A DNA stretch of 64,000 bases. Origin: Urechidicola croceus. Lineage in GTDB: Bacteria; Bacteroidota; Bacteroidia; Flavobacteriales; Flavobacteriaceae. A program made the translations under genes and the position numbers. Positions 44,389-53,200 of the stretch are shown in pieces. Where the stretch lies: positions 254,001-318,000 of the forward strand of contig NZ_CP017478.1 of the NCBI RefSeq assembly GCF_001761325.1. The letters run 5' to 3'. Every line of letters begins with the position of its first letter. Positions within the stretch are counted from its first letter, which is position 1. Below the pieces are notes generated by a model, which was not told the DNA's origin, searched no databases, and worked only from the letters and a program-made list of their open reading frames with translations.

Positions 44389-46827
44389 ATGGAACAAGAT
44401 TTTAATTTTATAAATAGTTCTGCTGAAAGTATATCTGATATTAAGGATTATATTTATAGGATTCTTTCAAATTGGAAATGGTTTTTATTAACAATTCCAA
44501 TTGCCTTAGCAATAGTATATTATATTAATCTTTCTACCGAAAGAATTTATGGATTAGAAGCTACAATTGGTGTAAAAGAAAAACAAAATCCGTTATTTGC
44601 TACAGGTACAAATATTGCTTTTAATTGGGGAGGAGTGAGTGACAAGGTTGAATCAATTAGAAGGGTTTTAAGGTCACGTTCTCATAATGAACAAGTAGTT
44701 AAGGAACTTCAGTTTTATATTGATTATTTAGAGCAAGGTAGATTTAGAATTGATGATGTTTATGGAAAAACTCCATTTGTAGTTCGATTAGAGCCAGACC
44801 AATTTCAACTATTGAATACATTAATTCAAATAGAATTTATAGATAATTCAAGTTTTAAATTATCAATTAATTTTGATGATAAGTCAACTATTAAATTAGT
44901 TAATTATGAATCAGATAAAACAAAAGAATTAAATTTAAATACTAGTGAATTTCATCAAGAATTTAATTTAGATAATCCAATAAAAAACCCCTATTTCAAT
45001 TTAACTTTTGAGTCTGTTGATGGTTATGGAGATTTAAAAGGTAAGACTTTTCTTATACGCTTTAGGCCTATTAATAATGTTGTTGGGGCTTACCAACAAG
45101 TTCGAGCTAATTCGGTTCCAAACACTTCTCTTTTAAATGTTTCGTTAATGGGATCAAATAAAAAGAGAATAGTGGCTTATTTAAATAAAACTATAGAGGT
45201 ATTAGCAGAAAATCAGTTACAAGAAAAAACAAATTACGCTTATCAAACATTAAAATTTATTGATACACAATTTAGAAATGCTGAAGATAGTTTGGTTCTC
45301 ATCGAGGATAATATGGGTAGATATAAAAGAAATAAAGGTATTTATAATTTATCTACAGAAGGGGCTCAAATTTTTAGTGAAACAACAGATCTAGATAAAC
45401 AACAATTGAATTTAAATGATAGATTAGAATATTACAACAATTTAGAAAATTATATAAACTCAAGTGAAAATTACGTTAATATTCCTGCTCCTGCTATAAT
45501 AAACGCTGAAGATGCAACAATGGCATCTAAAGTTTCTGCGCTTACTCAATTATCTGCTGAAAAAGAAAAATTACAGCAGGAAGTTACTGACAATCACCCA
45601 TCAATGATTACCTTAAATCAAGAAATTGAGACAGCAAAAAATGTATTATTAGAAAATGTAAGTTCTGTTAAAAATATTATATCATTAAATATTAGAAATA
45701 GTAAAAGGAGATTAAACAATTATAATTATCAATTAAAAAAACTTCCAGAGCAAGAGCAACAATTATTACATTATCAACGTAAATATGCTATGACCGAAGC
45801 CAATTATAGGTATTTACTTCAAAAGAGATATGAAGCAGATATTGCAATTGCTGCAAGTGTTTCAGATATTACAATTATGGATAGGGCAAAAGATACAGGT
45901 CAAATATCTACAAAACCAAGAAAAGAATTTAATTATATGGTTGGAATTCTACTTGGAACAATAATTCCTTTATTTTTTCTAGTAGCTATAGAATTATTTA
46001 GCACAAAGATTCAAACTGTTGAAGAAATTGAAAAATTGACACCAATACCAGTATTAGGAGTAGTAGGTAAAAATACGGCTAAAAATAACTTGTCAGTTTT
46101 CTTAAAACCAAAATCTTCAGTAGCTGAAGCATTTAGGGCTTTACGATCTAATATCCACTTTTTATTTGATAGGAATAAAGTAAATGAAACTAAAACTATA
46201 GTAGTTACTTCATCTATTGGTGGTGAAGGAAAAACTTTTGTTTCTATGAATATGGCCACAGTATTTGCACTTAGTGGAAAAAAAACAATATTAGTTGGAT
46301 TGGATTTAAGAAAGCCAAAAATATTTGATGACTTTGGATTGAAAAATGATATTGGTGCAGTAAATTACTTAATCGGTCAAAAAACTATATCAGAAGTAAT
46401 TCAAAAAACTGAAATTTTAAATTTAGAATTTATTTCTGCAGGGCCTGTACCACCAAATCCTTCTGAATTATTAATAAATAGGGCTACTGATGAATTAATT
46501 GACTTTTTAAAAACAAAATATGATTATATTGTATTAGATACTCCTCCAGTTGGTCTTGTTTCTGATGCTTTTGAGTTGTTGAAATATGCTGACGCTACTT
46601 TATATGTTGTTCGTCAAGGATTTACAGATAAAGGGATGTTGAAAATGATTAATGACAAATATAAAAAAGATGAAGTTCAAAAAATAAGTATTATTCTAAA
46701 TGATTTTAAAATAAAAGGTGGTTATGGTTATGGTTATGGTTATGGCTACGGTTATGGCTATGGTTATGGTCAAGGTTATCATGAAGATGATAAATTGCCA
46801 TGGTATAAAAGAATTTTTAAACGTTAA
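44389..46827 (+). CDS. polysaccharide co-polymerase / tyrosine autokinase, Wzc-like
   Basis: 812 residues. Wzz domain with TM1 at ~31-48 (FLLTIPIALAIVYYIN), long periplasmic coiled coil (~280-480), TM2 at ~513-535 (MVGILLGTIIPLFFLVAIEL), then the cytoplasmic BY-kinase. Walker A is SSIGGEGKT (608-616), Walker A' LVGLDLRKPK near 640 and Walker B IVLDTPPVG near 717. The tail, residues 779-797, is eight YG repeats plus QGY: the tyrosine cluster that is autophosphorylated to cycle chain-length control. It ends DKLPWYKRIFKR, an amphipathic basic end. Confidence 0.94.
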   Translation: MEQDFNFINSSAESISDIKDYIYRILSNWKWFLLTIPIALAIVYYINLSTERIYGLEATIGVKEKQNPLFATGTNIAFNWGGVSDKVESIRRVLRSRSHNEQVVKELQFYIDYLEQGRFRIDDVYGKTPFVVRLEPDQFQLLNTLIQIEFIDNSSFKLSINFDDKSTIKLVNYESDKTKELNLNTSEFHQEFNLDNPIKNPYFNLTFESVDGYGDLKGKTFLIRFRPINNVVGAYQQVRANSVPNTSLLNVSLMGSNKKRIVAYLNKTIEVLAENQLQEKTNYAYQTLKFIDTQFRNAEDSLVLIEDNMGRYKRNKGIYNLSTEGAQIFSETTDLDKQQLNLNDRLEYYNNLENYINSSENYVNIPAPAIINAEDATMASKVSALTQLSAEKEKLQQEVTDNHPSMITLNQEIETAKNVLLENVSSVKNIISLNIRNSKRRLNNYNYQLKKLPEQEQQLLHYQRKYAMTEANYRYLLQKRYEADIAIAASVSDITIMDRAKDTGQISTKPRKEFNYMVGILLGTIIPLFFLVAIELFSTKIQTVEEIEKLTPIPVLGVVGKNTAKNNLSVFLKPKSSVAEAFRALRSNIHFLFDRNKVNETKTIVVTSSIGGEGKTFVSMNMATVFALSGKKTILVGLDLRKPKIFDDFGLKNDIGAVNYLIGQKTISEVIQKTEILNLEFISAGPVPPNPSELLINRATDELIDFLKTKYDYIVLDTPPVGLVSDAFELLKYADATLYVVRQGFTDKGMLKMINDKYKKDEVQKISIILNDFKIKGGYGYGYGYGYGYGYGYGQGYHEDDKLPWYKRIFKR
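46723..46770 (+). repeat. in-frame hexanucleotide repeat coding the Wzc YG tail
   Basis: Eight copies of TATGGT or its synonymous forms (TATGGC, TACGGT). The copies are not identical, which lowers but does not exclude slippage; length changes would keep the frame and change the number of tail tyrosines. Confidence 0.9.
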
Positions 46828-46838
46828 TATAATAAATA

Positions 46839-47849
46839 TTGGATAAGATTAAATTTGCAGTAGTTGGCTGTGGGCATATTGGAAAGAGACATGCAGAAAT
46901 GATTGACCGTAATTCAAATGCGGAACTTGTTGCTCTAGTTGATATAAAAACAAAAAAGGAGTTAGGTATTGAAAAATATGCAATTCCGTTTTTTCAAGAT
47001 TTAGAAGAATTTTTAAAAAGTGATGTGGAAGTTGATGTAGTTACTATTGCAACACCAAATGGTTTTCATGCATCACAAGCAATAATGGTTTTAGATTATA
47101 AAAACCATGTGGTCATTGAAAAGCCATTAGCACTTTCTAAAGCCGATGCTGAGGCTGTTATTTTTAAATCGTTAAATGTGTCGAAACAGGTCTTTGCAGT
47201 AATGCAAAATAGATACTCGCCACCTTCAGTATGGGTTAAGGAATTAATTGATTCAAAAAAAATTGGTAACATATATTCAGTTCATATTAATAGTTTTTGG
47301 AATAGAGATGAACGCTATTATACTGCCGATTCTTGGCATGGGGATAAGAAATTAGACGGAGGAACCTTATTTACACAGTTTTCACATTTTATTGATATTA
47401 TGTATTGGTTATTTGGTGATATTACTAATATAAAATCTGTAATGAAAGATTTTAAACATCAGAAAATGACCGATTTTGAAGATGCAGGAATTGTTAATTT
47501 CGAATTTGTAAATGGTGGGATTGGTAATTTTAATTTTTCAACCGCAGTTTGGAATAAGAATTTAGAAAGTTCAATGACAATTATTGGAGAAAAAGGTTCG
47601 GTGAAAATTGGAGGTCAATATATGAATGAAGTAGAATATTGTCATATTGCGGATTATGAAATGCCAGTTTTAGAGCCTACCAATCCAGGTAATGATTATG
47701 GTTCTTATAAGGGTTCAGCACAAAACCATCACTTTGTAATACAAAATGTAATAGATGTGTTACAAGGAAAAAAAGCAATTACTACAAATGCTTTAGAAGG
47801 AATGAAAATTGTTGATATTATTGAGCGAATATACCAAAGTGCGGAATAA
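46839..47849 (+). CDS. Gfo/Idh/MocA family sugar dehydrogenase
   Basis: 336 residues. The NAD(P)-binding N-terminus is FAVVGCGHIGKRHAEMIDRN; the EKPLALSKADAEAV catalytic strand holds the conserved Lys. The C-terminal domain has GGTLFTQFSHFIDIMYWLFG. It resembles WlbA-type UDP-sugar 3-dehydrogenases used to make acetamido-uronic acids for surface glycans. The only start available is TTG at 46839 (Met-Asp-Lys), as the next ATG would remove the NAD-binding loop. It is 11 bases after wzc and its stop overlaps the next start (TAATG). Confidence 0.88.
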   Translation: MDKIKFAVVGCGHIGKRHAEMIDRNSNAELVALVDIKTKKELGIEKYAIPFFQDLEEFLKSDVEVDVVTIATPNGFHASQAIMVLDYKNHVVIEKPLALSKADAEAVIFKSLNVSKQVFAVMQNRYSPPSVWVKELIDSKKIGNIYSVHINSFWNRDERYYTADSWHGDKKLDGGTLFTQFSHFIDIMYWLFGDITNIKSVMKDFKHQKMTDFEDAGIVNFEFVNGGIGNFNFSTAVWNKNLESSMTIIGEKGSVKIGGQYMNEVEYCHIADYEMPVLEPTNPGNDYGSYKGSAQNHHFVIQNVIDVLQGKKAITTNALEGMKIVDIIERIYQSAE

Positions 47850-48454
47850 TGTTATCTAAAAAACAGCGAGTAGCAAAAAGGTTTTTTGATTTAATTTTAG
47901 TCATTATTAGTTTGATGATTTTTATTATACCGATGATTATTTTTGTAATTATGGCATCATTTTCTTCTAGATCTTTTGGTATTTTCTCACAACAAAGAGT
48001 AGGGAAGGATGCTAAATTATTTACACTTTATAAGATTAAGTCTATGCGTCCAAATAAGGCAAAACATCATGTAACTACTGCCAATGATATGCGTGTTACT
48101 CCTTTTGGAAAATTTTTGCGTAAATCTAAAATGGATGAATTACCACAACTTTTTAACGTTTTAAAAGGTGATATGAGTTTTGTTGGACCGAGGCCAGATG
48201 TTGTAGGTTATGCTGATGAACTAAAAGGGGATGATAGAATTATTTTATCGGTAAAACCAGGAATTACAGGCTCTGCCACAATAAAATTTGCTGATGAAGA
48301 AATTATTTTAGCACAGCAAGAAGATCCTTTAAAATATAATGATACAGTTTTGTGGCCTCAGAAAATAGAAATGAATAAAGAATATGTTCAGAATTGGTCA
48401 CTGATGAAAGATATTGGTTACGTACTACAGACTGTTTTTGGATTTTTAAAATAA
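47849..48454 (+). CDS. initiating sugar transferase (polyisoprenyl-phosphate hexose-1-P transferase)
   Basis: 201 residues, the short PglC-like form. One membrane helix at ~15-38 (LILVIISLMIFIIPMIIFVI), then the catalytic domain: SQQRVGKDAKLFTLYKIKSM, MRVTPFGKFLRKSKMDELPQ and LFNVLKGDMSFVGPRP, the family signature. It transfers a sugar-1-phosphate to undecaprenyl phosphate, the first step of glycan assembly. Last gene of the module; no other glycosyltransferases, polymerase or flippase follow here, so the rest of the pathway must be elsewhere. Confidence 0.93.
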   Translation: MLSKKQRVAKRFFDLILVIISLMIFIIPMIIFVIMASFSSRSFGIFSQQRVGKDAKLFTLYKIKSMRPNKAKHHVTTANDMRVTPFGKFLRKSKMDELPQLFNVLKGDMSFVGPRPDVVGYADELKGDDRIILSVKPGITGSATIKFADEEIILAQQEDPLKYNDTVLWPQKIEMNKEYVQNWSLMKDIGYVLQTVFGFLK

Positions 48455-48488
48455 AAAAGCAGTTAATTAATTAACTGCTAACTTTTTT
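48453..48488. terminator. bidirectional terminator between the sugar transferase and fumC
   Basis: Palindromic stem GCAGTTAA-TTAA-TTAACTGC flanked by A-run on the left and T-run on the right, between convergent genes. It overlaps the last two bases of the sugar transferase stop. Confidence 0.7.
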
Positions 48489-48511
48489 AAAATCTTGCTG
48501 ATAGTTTATTT

Positions 48512-49906
48512 TTATAAACTTCCTGTCATATTTGCTGGAATTACCCATTCGTCATATTGTTTTTCGGTAACATAACCAAGTCTAACAGCTTCTTCACGAA
48601 GAGTTGTACCATTTTGATGAGCCGTATTTGCAATTTCTGCTGCTTTATAATACCCAATTTTAGTATTTAATGCAGTAACAAGCATTAATGAATTATTGAG
48701 TAATTCTTTAATAACATCATGATTTGGTTCAATACCAACAGCACAGTGTTTATCAAACGATACACAAGCATCACCAATTAATCTTGCAGATTGCAATAAG
48801 TTAGCAGCCATCATTGGCTTAAACACGTTTAATTCATAATGTCCTTGAGTTCCACCAACTGTTACAGCAACATCGTTACCCATAACTTGAGCACATACCA
48901 TTGTCATTGCTTCACACTGCGTAGGATTCACTTTTCCAGGCATTATTGAACTTCCAGGTTCATTTGCAGGTATAATCAATTCTCCAATTCCTGAACGAGG
49001 TCCAGATGCCATCATACGAATATCATTTGCAATTTTATTTAATGATACAGCTAGTTGTTTTAGAGCGCCATGAGATTCTACTATTGCATCATGAGCCGCT
49101 AAAGCTTCAAATTTATTTTCTGCAGTTATAAATGGATGACCAGTAAACTCTGCAATATATTTTGCAACAAGCACATCATAGCCTTTAGGAGTATTTAATC
49201 CTGTACCAACTGCAGTTCCACCTAAAGCAAGTTCAGATAAGTGCTCTAAAGTGTTTTTTAATGCTTTTAACCCATGATTTAATTGTGAGACATAGCCTGA
49301 AAATTCTTGACCTACAGTAAGTGGTGTGGCATCCATTAAATGTGTTCTTCCAATTTTTACAACATCTTTAAAATCTATAGATTTTTTTAATAAAGTGTCA
49401 CGAAGTTGTTCTACACCAGGTATTGTTGTTTCAACAATCATTTTGTAAGCGGCAATATGCATTCCAGTCGGAAATGTGTCATTTGATGATTGTGATTTAT
49501 TTACATCATCATTTGGCTGAATTGTTTTTTCTCCTTCACCAATTATATTTCCAGCAATTTCATGTGCTCTATTGGCAATAACTTCATTTACATTCATATT
49601 ACTTTGAGTACCAGAACCTGTTTGCCAAATTACAAGTGGAAATTGGTCATTGTGTTTACCAGTCAAAATTTCATCACAGACTTGAGCAATTAAATCTCTT
49701 TTTTTAGATGCAAGAACTCCTAATTCACAATTGGTAAATGCTGCTGCTTTTTTTAAATAAGCAAACCCATAAATGATTTCTATTGGCATAGAACCTGAAT
49801 TCCCTATTTTAAAATTGTTTCTTGATCGTTCAGTTTGTGCTCCCCAGTATTTATCTGCTGGAACTTCAACTTTACCCATTGTGTCTTTTTCTATTCTAAA
49901 TTTCAT
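48512..49906 (-). CDS. fumC: fumarate hydratase, class II
   Basis: 464 residues. It hydrates fumarate to malate in the TCA cycle; oxygen-stable, iron-free form. Marks: [80 protein letters not shown], and the fumarase/aspartase signature [17 protein letters not shown]. Length standard. Single gene with its own -7 box; convergent with the polysaccharide module. Confidence 0.97.
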   Translation of the reverse strand: MKFRIEKDTMGKVEVPADKYWGAQTERSRNNFKIGNSGSMPIEIIYGFAYLKKAAAFTNCELGVLASKKRDLIAQVCDEILTGKHNDQFPLVIWQTGSGTQSNMNVNEVIANRAHEIAGNIIGEGEKTIQPNDDVNKSQSSNDTFPTGMHIAAYKMIVETTIPGVEQLRDTLLKKSIDFKDVVKIGRTHLMDATPLTVGQEFSGYVSQLNHGLKALKNTLEHLSELALGGTAVGTGLNTPKGYDVLVAKYIAEFTGHPFITAENKFEALAAHDAIVESHGALKQLAVSLNKIANDIRMMASGPRSGIGELIIPANEPGSSIMPGKVNPTQCEAMTMVCAQVMGNDVAVTVGGTQGHYELNVFKPMMAANLLQSARLIGDACVSFDKHCAVGIEPNHDVIKELLNNSLMLVTALNTKIGYYKAAEIANTAHQNGTTLREEAVRLGYVTEKQYDEWVIPANMTGSL

Positions 49907-49926
49907 CTGTAATATATTTTGAAGTA

Positions 49927-49934
49927 CAAATTTA
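49927..49934 (-). promoter_or_regulatory. -7 box TAAATTTG upstream of fumC
   Basis: A consensus match on the minus strand, 20 bases before the ATG at 49906; no clear -33. Confidence 0.35.
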
Positions 49935-50013
49935 CTAAATGCTCATAAAATTTTGTTGATTTAAAAGTGTAAAATTTATTTCTAAAAATTTTAATTATAT
50001 AAAAAATAAATAT

Positions 50014-50021
50014 TAATTTTG
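50014..50021 (+). promoter_or_regulatory. -7 box TAATTTTG upstream of the 55-residue membrane protein
   Basis: A consensus match 24 bases before the ATG at 50046; -33 not found. Confidence 0.3.
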
Positions 50022-50045
50022 TAGAATATAAAAACAAGAACAACA

Positions 50046-50213
50046 ATGATGGACTTTTCACAATTTTCAGGATACTTAGTATTTTTAACTGTGCTTACTA
50101 TGGGATTTTGGTTAATGATTTTTTTATTAACTTTTGTAATTCCTTATTGGATTATTGGTTATTTAAGAGAAGAGTGGAAGTATAGAAAAGAGGAAAAAGT
50201 AAAATTAGATTAA
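50046..50213 (+). CDS. small membrane protein, 55 residues
   Basis: The protein starts MMDFSQFSGYLVFL and continues with one long hydrophobic stretch broken by Gly-Phe-Trp (TMGFWLMIFLLTFVIPYW). The tail is charged (LREEWKYRKEEKVKLD), giving one or two membrane helices. Support that it is real: it has its own -7 box, follows the divergent fumC, and is followed by a perfect terminator. Below the length cutoff of many gene finders. Unknown function; it could be a small regulator or assembly factor of a membrane complex. Confidence 0.65.
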   Translation: MMDFSQFSGYLVFLTVLTMGFWLMIFLLTFVIPYWIIGYLREEWKYRKEEKVKLD

Positions 50214-50237
50214 CTTCTTTCTTAATGTTATATAAAT

Positions 50238-50270
50238 AAAAAAGGTTTCGAAATTCTCGAAACCTTTTTT
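50238..50270. terminator. bidirectional terminator between the small membrane protein and the beta-barrel gene
   Basis: A 14-base perfect stem including AGGTTTCGA/TCGAAACCT with loop AATTC and A/T runs, between convergent genes. Confidence 0.85.
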
Positions 50271-50276
50271 ATGTTT

Positions 50277-52754
50277 TTAAAAACCACCTTCTCCACCTCC
50301 GTCATCAATTCCACCTCCATTTTGTCCTCTTTCTTGACGTTCTCTTCTATTTTTTTGTTGATTGAAACGGTAAGTGAAATTCAAAGTAATTTGTCTTTCT
50401 CTCCATTGAAATTCGTTAGATGAATTTGAAAAGCCTTCAATAAAAGTATCAGCAATTCTTTTTCTTGAATTTAGTAAATCACTTACATTTAAAGATAGGG
50501 TTCCTTTTTCTTTAAGTATATCTTTACTTAAGGCTAAATTAATACTGATTATTCCTTTTCTTTTTGATTGAAAGTCCTCTTGTGGTCCTCTATAATTGAA
50601 TGAAGTTTGCCATTCAAGTTTATTTGGGAAAGTAACTCTTGAATTTAATCTTGTAAACCAACTTGAATTATCAGAATTTGGAATTACCCCATTACCATCA
50701 CGAGTAGATTTAAAAAAGTTAAAACTATTATTTAATCTCCACCATTTATAAGGGGAGTAGTTGAACGAAAATTCCCATCCGAAACGTTCTTCTGATGCAA
50801 TATTTGATGGAGTTCTAATAGTAACATCTTCTAAAACTAAATCATCATATAAATTGCTTTCATCAGGATAGTCTTGTAAATAATCAACAAGTGAAATATC
50901 GGTAAATTGAAATACATCAGTCGAATAATTATAATAAATAGAGGTGTTGAAAGTTAATTTGTCCCATCTTTTTATATAGCCAATATCTACACCATTAGAA
51001 TATGCTGGATCTATATCTGGATTTCCTTTAAATATATTGTTTCTACTTGACCTTGATGGAAAAGGATTGATAAACCAAGAGCGAGGTCTTCTAATTCTTC
51101 TGTTGTATCCAAGGGTAAAACTTTCCATATCATTAATTTCATAAGCTAAATTTACTGTTGGAAAAAATTCAGTATATTTTTTATTAGAATCTAGATTTGT
51201 ACCGCTTACTCTAACTTCAATATCTGAAACTTCCATTCTTAAACCTAATAAAGCAGAAAATTTACCATATTTGTTTCCATACTGACTATAAAAAGCATGA
51301 ATTTTTTCGTTATAGGTAAATATGTTTGATACATTTTCATTTTCTATAAATGTTCCGAGATTATCAGGGTTTTCATCAAGTAAGGTATAATCTGTTTCTT
51401 GATCGTTCATATTACTTCTAAAACCAGCTTCAAATTGTGCATTTTCACCTATCGGTAATACATAATCACCTTGAATTAAAATTCGTGTTTGATCTTCAAG
51501 ACCTATAGTTTTTTGAATTAAATCACTTATTTGTATTGGTCTTAGGGTATCTCCAACAATAGTGGCTAACTCATCTTCACTACTTTTTTCATGACGAAAA
51601 TCAAGAGTAAGTTTATGGTCATCAGAGTTAAAGGTTTGTGTGAAGTTTAAATTAAATTCTAATTGTTTATCTAATTCATCTTCATATTCATTTCTTGTTA
51701 AATAATAACTTTCCGATCTATTTTCATCTTGTATAGTTGTTTCATTACTAGTATCTGTAAATCTGTCTGATTTTCTATATAAAACACTACCTGTTATTGA
51801 TGTTTTATCCGATAAGTTATACTCTAATCCAAATCTTGTAAAAAAGTTATCTCGTTCTCTATCATATTCTCTTTTTTCAATTGTATAGCGTTCGTCAGCA
51901 TCTTTATTGAAAAATTCTGTATTAAAGTAAGCGTTTCCTGGTGTGTCGTTGAAACTATAACCACTATTGGTAAAGAAATTTAACTTTTTGGTTCTGTAAT
52001 TTAAATTTGCTGAAACACCATAGCGTGTTGGAATTCCGGTGTCAAGACTTAAAGTTCCATTAAAACCTAAAACTTTTCCTTTACGCAGAACAATGTTTAA
52101 AATACCTGCAGTACCTTCAGCATCATATCTTGCAGAAGGAGAAGTTATCACCTCTACTTTTTCGATAGCGTCTGCTGGCAATTGTCTTAGGGCTTCAGTA
52201 CCGCTTAACCCAACCAAACCAGATGGTTTTCCATTTATTAAAATTCTTACATTCTCATTTCCGCGTAAACTCACATTTCCTTCAACGTCAACAGTTACTG
52301 ATGGTACATTATCTAATACATCTGATGCAGACCCACCTTTAACAGTCATGTCTTTTCCTACATTATATATTTTTTTATCTAGGCGAATTTCAACAGTACT
52401 TTTTTCTGCAATTATTTCAACGGCATCTAATGCTTCAGCACTTGGGCTTAATGAAAATGTACCCAAATTAGTAGATTTAGTCAAGTCTTTATTATTGAGA
52501 GTAAGTGTTTCAAAAGAAAGAAATTCTATACTTACATCATAGAAACCAGGCCGGATATCTAGATTAAAATCACCATTACTATCTGTTACACCACCTGTAA
52601 CATTTTTTCCATTTATTGGTGTTAGCACAATAGTTGCGTATTCTAAACCCAGATTTGTTTCTGCTTCTAAAACAGTTCCAGTAACATTGATACTTTGTGC
52701 ATTGATAAAATGAAAACTAAAAAATAATATAATAGTTAAAATGCTGTTTTTCAT
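50277..52754 (-). CDS. outer-membrane beta-barrel receptor (TonB-dependent receptor-like), copy 1
   Basis: 825 residues. Signal peptide to ~19 (FHFINAQ). A CarboxypepD_reg-like domain at ~22-110 (NVTGTVLEAETNLGLEYATI, GGVTDSNGDFNLDIRPGFYD). A plug domain at ~115-225 (GGSASDVLDNVPSVTVDVEG, NVSLRGNENVRILINGKPSG), then the OMP_b-brl_3 barrel ending FTYRFNQQK. The tail is Gly-rich (GGGIDDGGGEGGF). The group takes up or senses unknown ligands; no SusD partner is nearby, so SusC-type polysaccharide uptake is unlikely. Related to copy 2 at 53201. Confidence 0.9.
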   Translation of the reverse strand: MKNSILTIILFFSFHFINAQSINVTGTVLEAETNLGLEYATIVLTPINGKNVTGGVTDSNGDFNLDIRPGFYDVSIEFLSFETLTLNNKDLTKSTNLGTFSLSPSAEALDAVEIIAEKSTVEIRLDKKIYNVGKDMTVKGGSASDVLDNVPSVTVDVEGNVSLRGNENVRILINGKPSGLVGLSGTEALRQLPADAIEKVEVITSPSARYDAEGTAGILNIVLRKGKVLGFNGTLSLDTGIPTRYGVSANLNYRTKKLNFFTNSGYSFNDTPGNAYFNTEFFNKDADERYTIEKREYDRERDNFFTRFGLEYNLSDKTSITGSVLYRKSDRFTDTSNETTIQDENRSESYYLTRNEYEDELDKQLEFNLNFTQTFNSDDHKLTLDFRHEKSSEDELATIVGDTLRPIQISDLIQKTIGLEDQTRILIQGDYVLPIGENAQFEAGFRSNMNDQETDYTLLDENPDNLGTFIENENVSNIFTYNEKIHAFYSQYGNKYGKFSALLGLRMEVSDIEVRVSGTNLDSNKKYTEFFPTVNLAYEINDMESFTLGYNRRIRRPRSWFINPFPSRSSRNNIFKGNPDIDPAYSNGVDIGYIKRWDKLTFNTSIYYNYSTDVFQFTDISLVDYLQDYPDESNLYDDLVLEDVTIRTPSNIASEERFGWEFSFNYSPYKWWRLNNSFNFFKSTRDGNGVIPNSDNSSWFTRLNSRVTFPNKLEWQTSFNYRGPQEDFQSKRKGIISINLALSKDILKEKGTLSLNVSDLLNSRKRIADTFIEGFSNSSNEFQWRERQITLNFTYRFNQQKNRRERQERGQNGGGIDDGGGEGGF

Positions 52755-52803
52755 AAGGTTTGTGTTGTTTTGTGTCTTTTATTTAATAAAAAATACTTTT
52801 ACA

Positions 52804-52811
52804 CAAAGTTA
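52804..52811 (-). promoter_or_regulatory. -7 box TAACTTTG upstream of beta-barrel receptor copy 1
   Basis: A consensus match on the minus strand, 49 bases before the ATG at 52754; no clear -33. It implies copy 1 can be transcribed separately from the ArsC-family gene. Confidence 0.35.
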
Positions 52812-52856
52812 AACAGGTAAAACCTCTGATGCGTTAAAGATATGTTAAAAGGAAAT

Positions 52857-53198
52857 TTATATAAATTCTTTAATTAAAGTGGGTGGACGACCTATAACAG
52901 CTTTGTTATTTTTTATAACAATCGGTCTTTCAATTAACTTAGGAAAGTTTATCATTGCATCCACAATCTGCTCGTCTGTAAGTGGTTTGTTTTTGAAGTT
53001 TTCCTTCCAAATCACCTCTCCTTTTCTTATGAGTTCAATAGGAGAGATGTTTAGAAGTTTGATTAACTCAAATAATTCAATTTTGGTTGGGGGATTTTCT
53101 AAATATTTTACAATCTCAAATTCCTCACCTGAATTTTCTAAGATAGCCAAACCTTCTCGACTTTTTCTACAACGTGGATTGTGGTATATTTTTATCAT
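52857..53198 (-). CDS. arsC: ArsC-family reductase (arsenate reductase, glutaredoxin type)
   Basis: 113 residues, thioredoxin-like fold. HNPRCRKSREGLAIL holds the catalytic Cys10 (usual motif CSKSR has Ser where this has Arg). Conserved RPIVIKNNKAVIGRPP provides the arginines that bind oxyanion. It belongs to the ArsC/Spx/YffB superfamily. With no ars operon around, arsenate reduction is not certain; YffB-like proteins have other thiol roles. It begins two bases after the stop of receptor copy 2 and is probably cotranscribed with it. Confidence 0.85.
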   Translation of the reverse strand: MIKIYHNPRCRKSREGLAILENSGEEFEIVKYLENPPTKIELFELIKLLNISPIELIRKGEVIWKENFKNKPLTDEQIVDAMINFPKLIERPIVIKNNKAVIGRPPTLIKEFI

Positions 53199-53200
53199 TC

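Noticed and set aside
46723-46770. Phase-variable on/off switch in wzc
   Set aside because: The unit is six bases and in frame, so copy-number change cannot switch the gene off; at most it alters tyrosine number.
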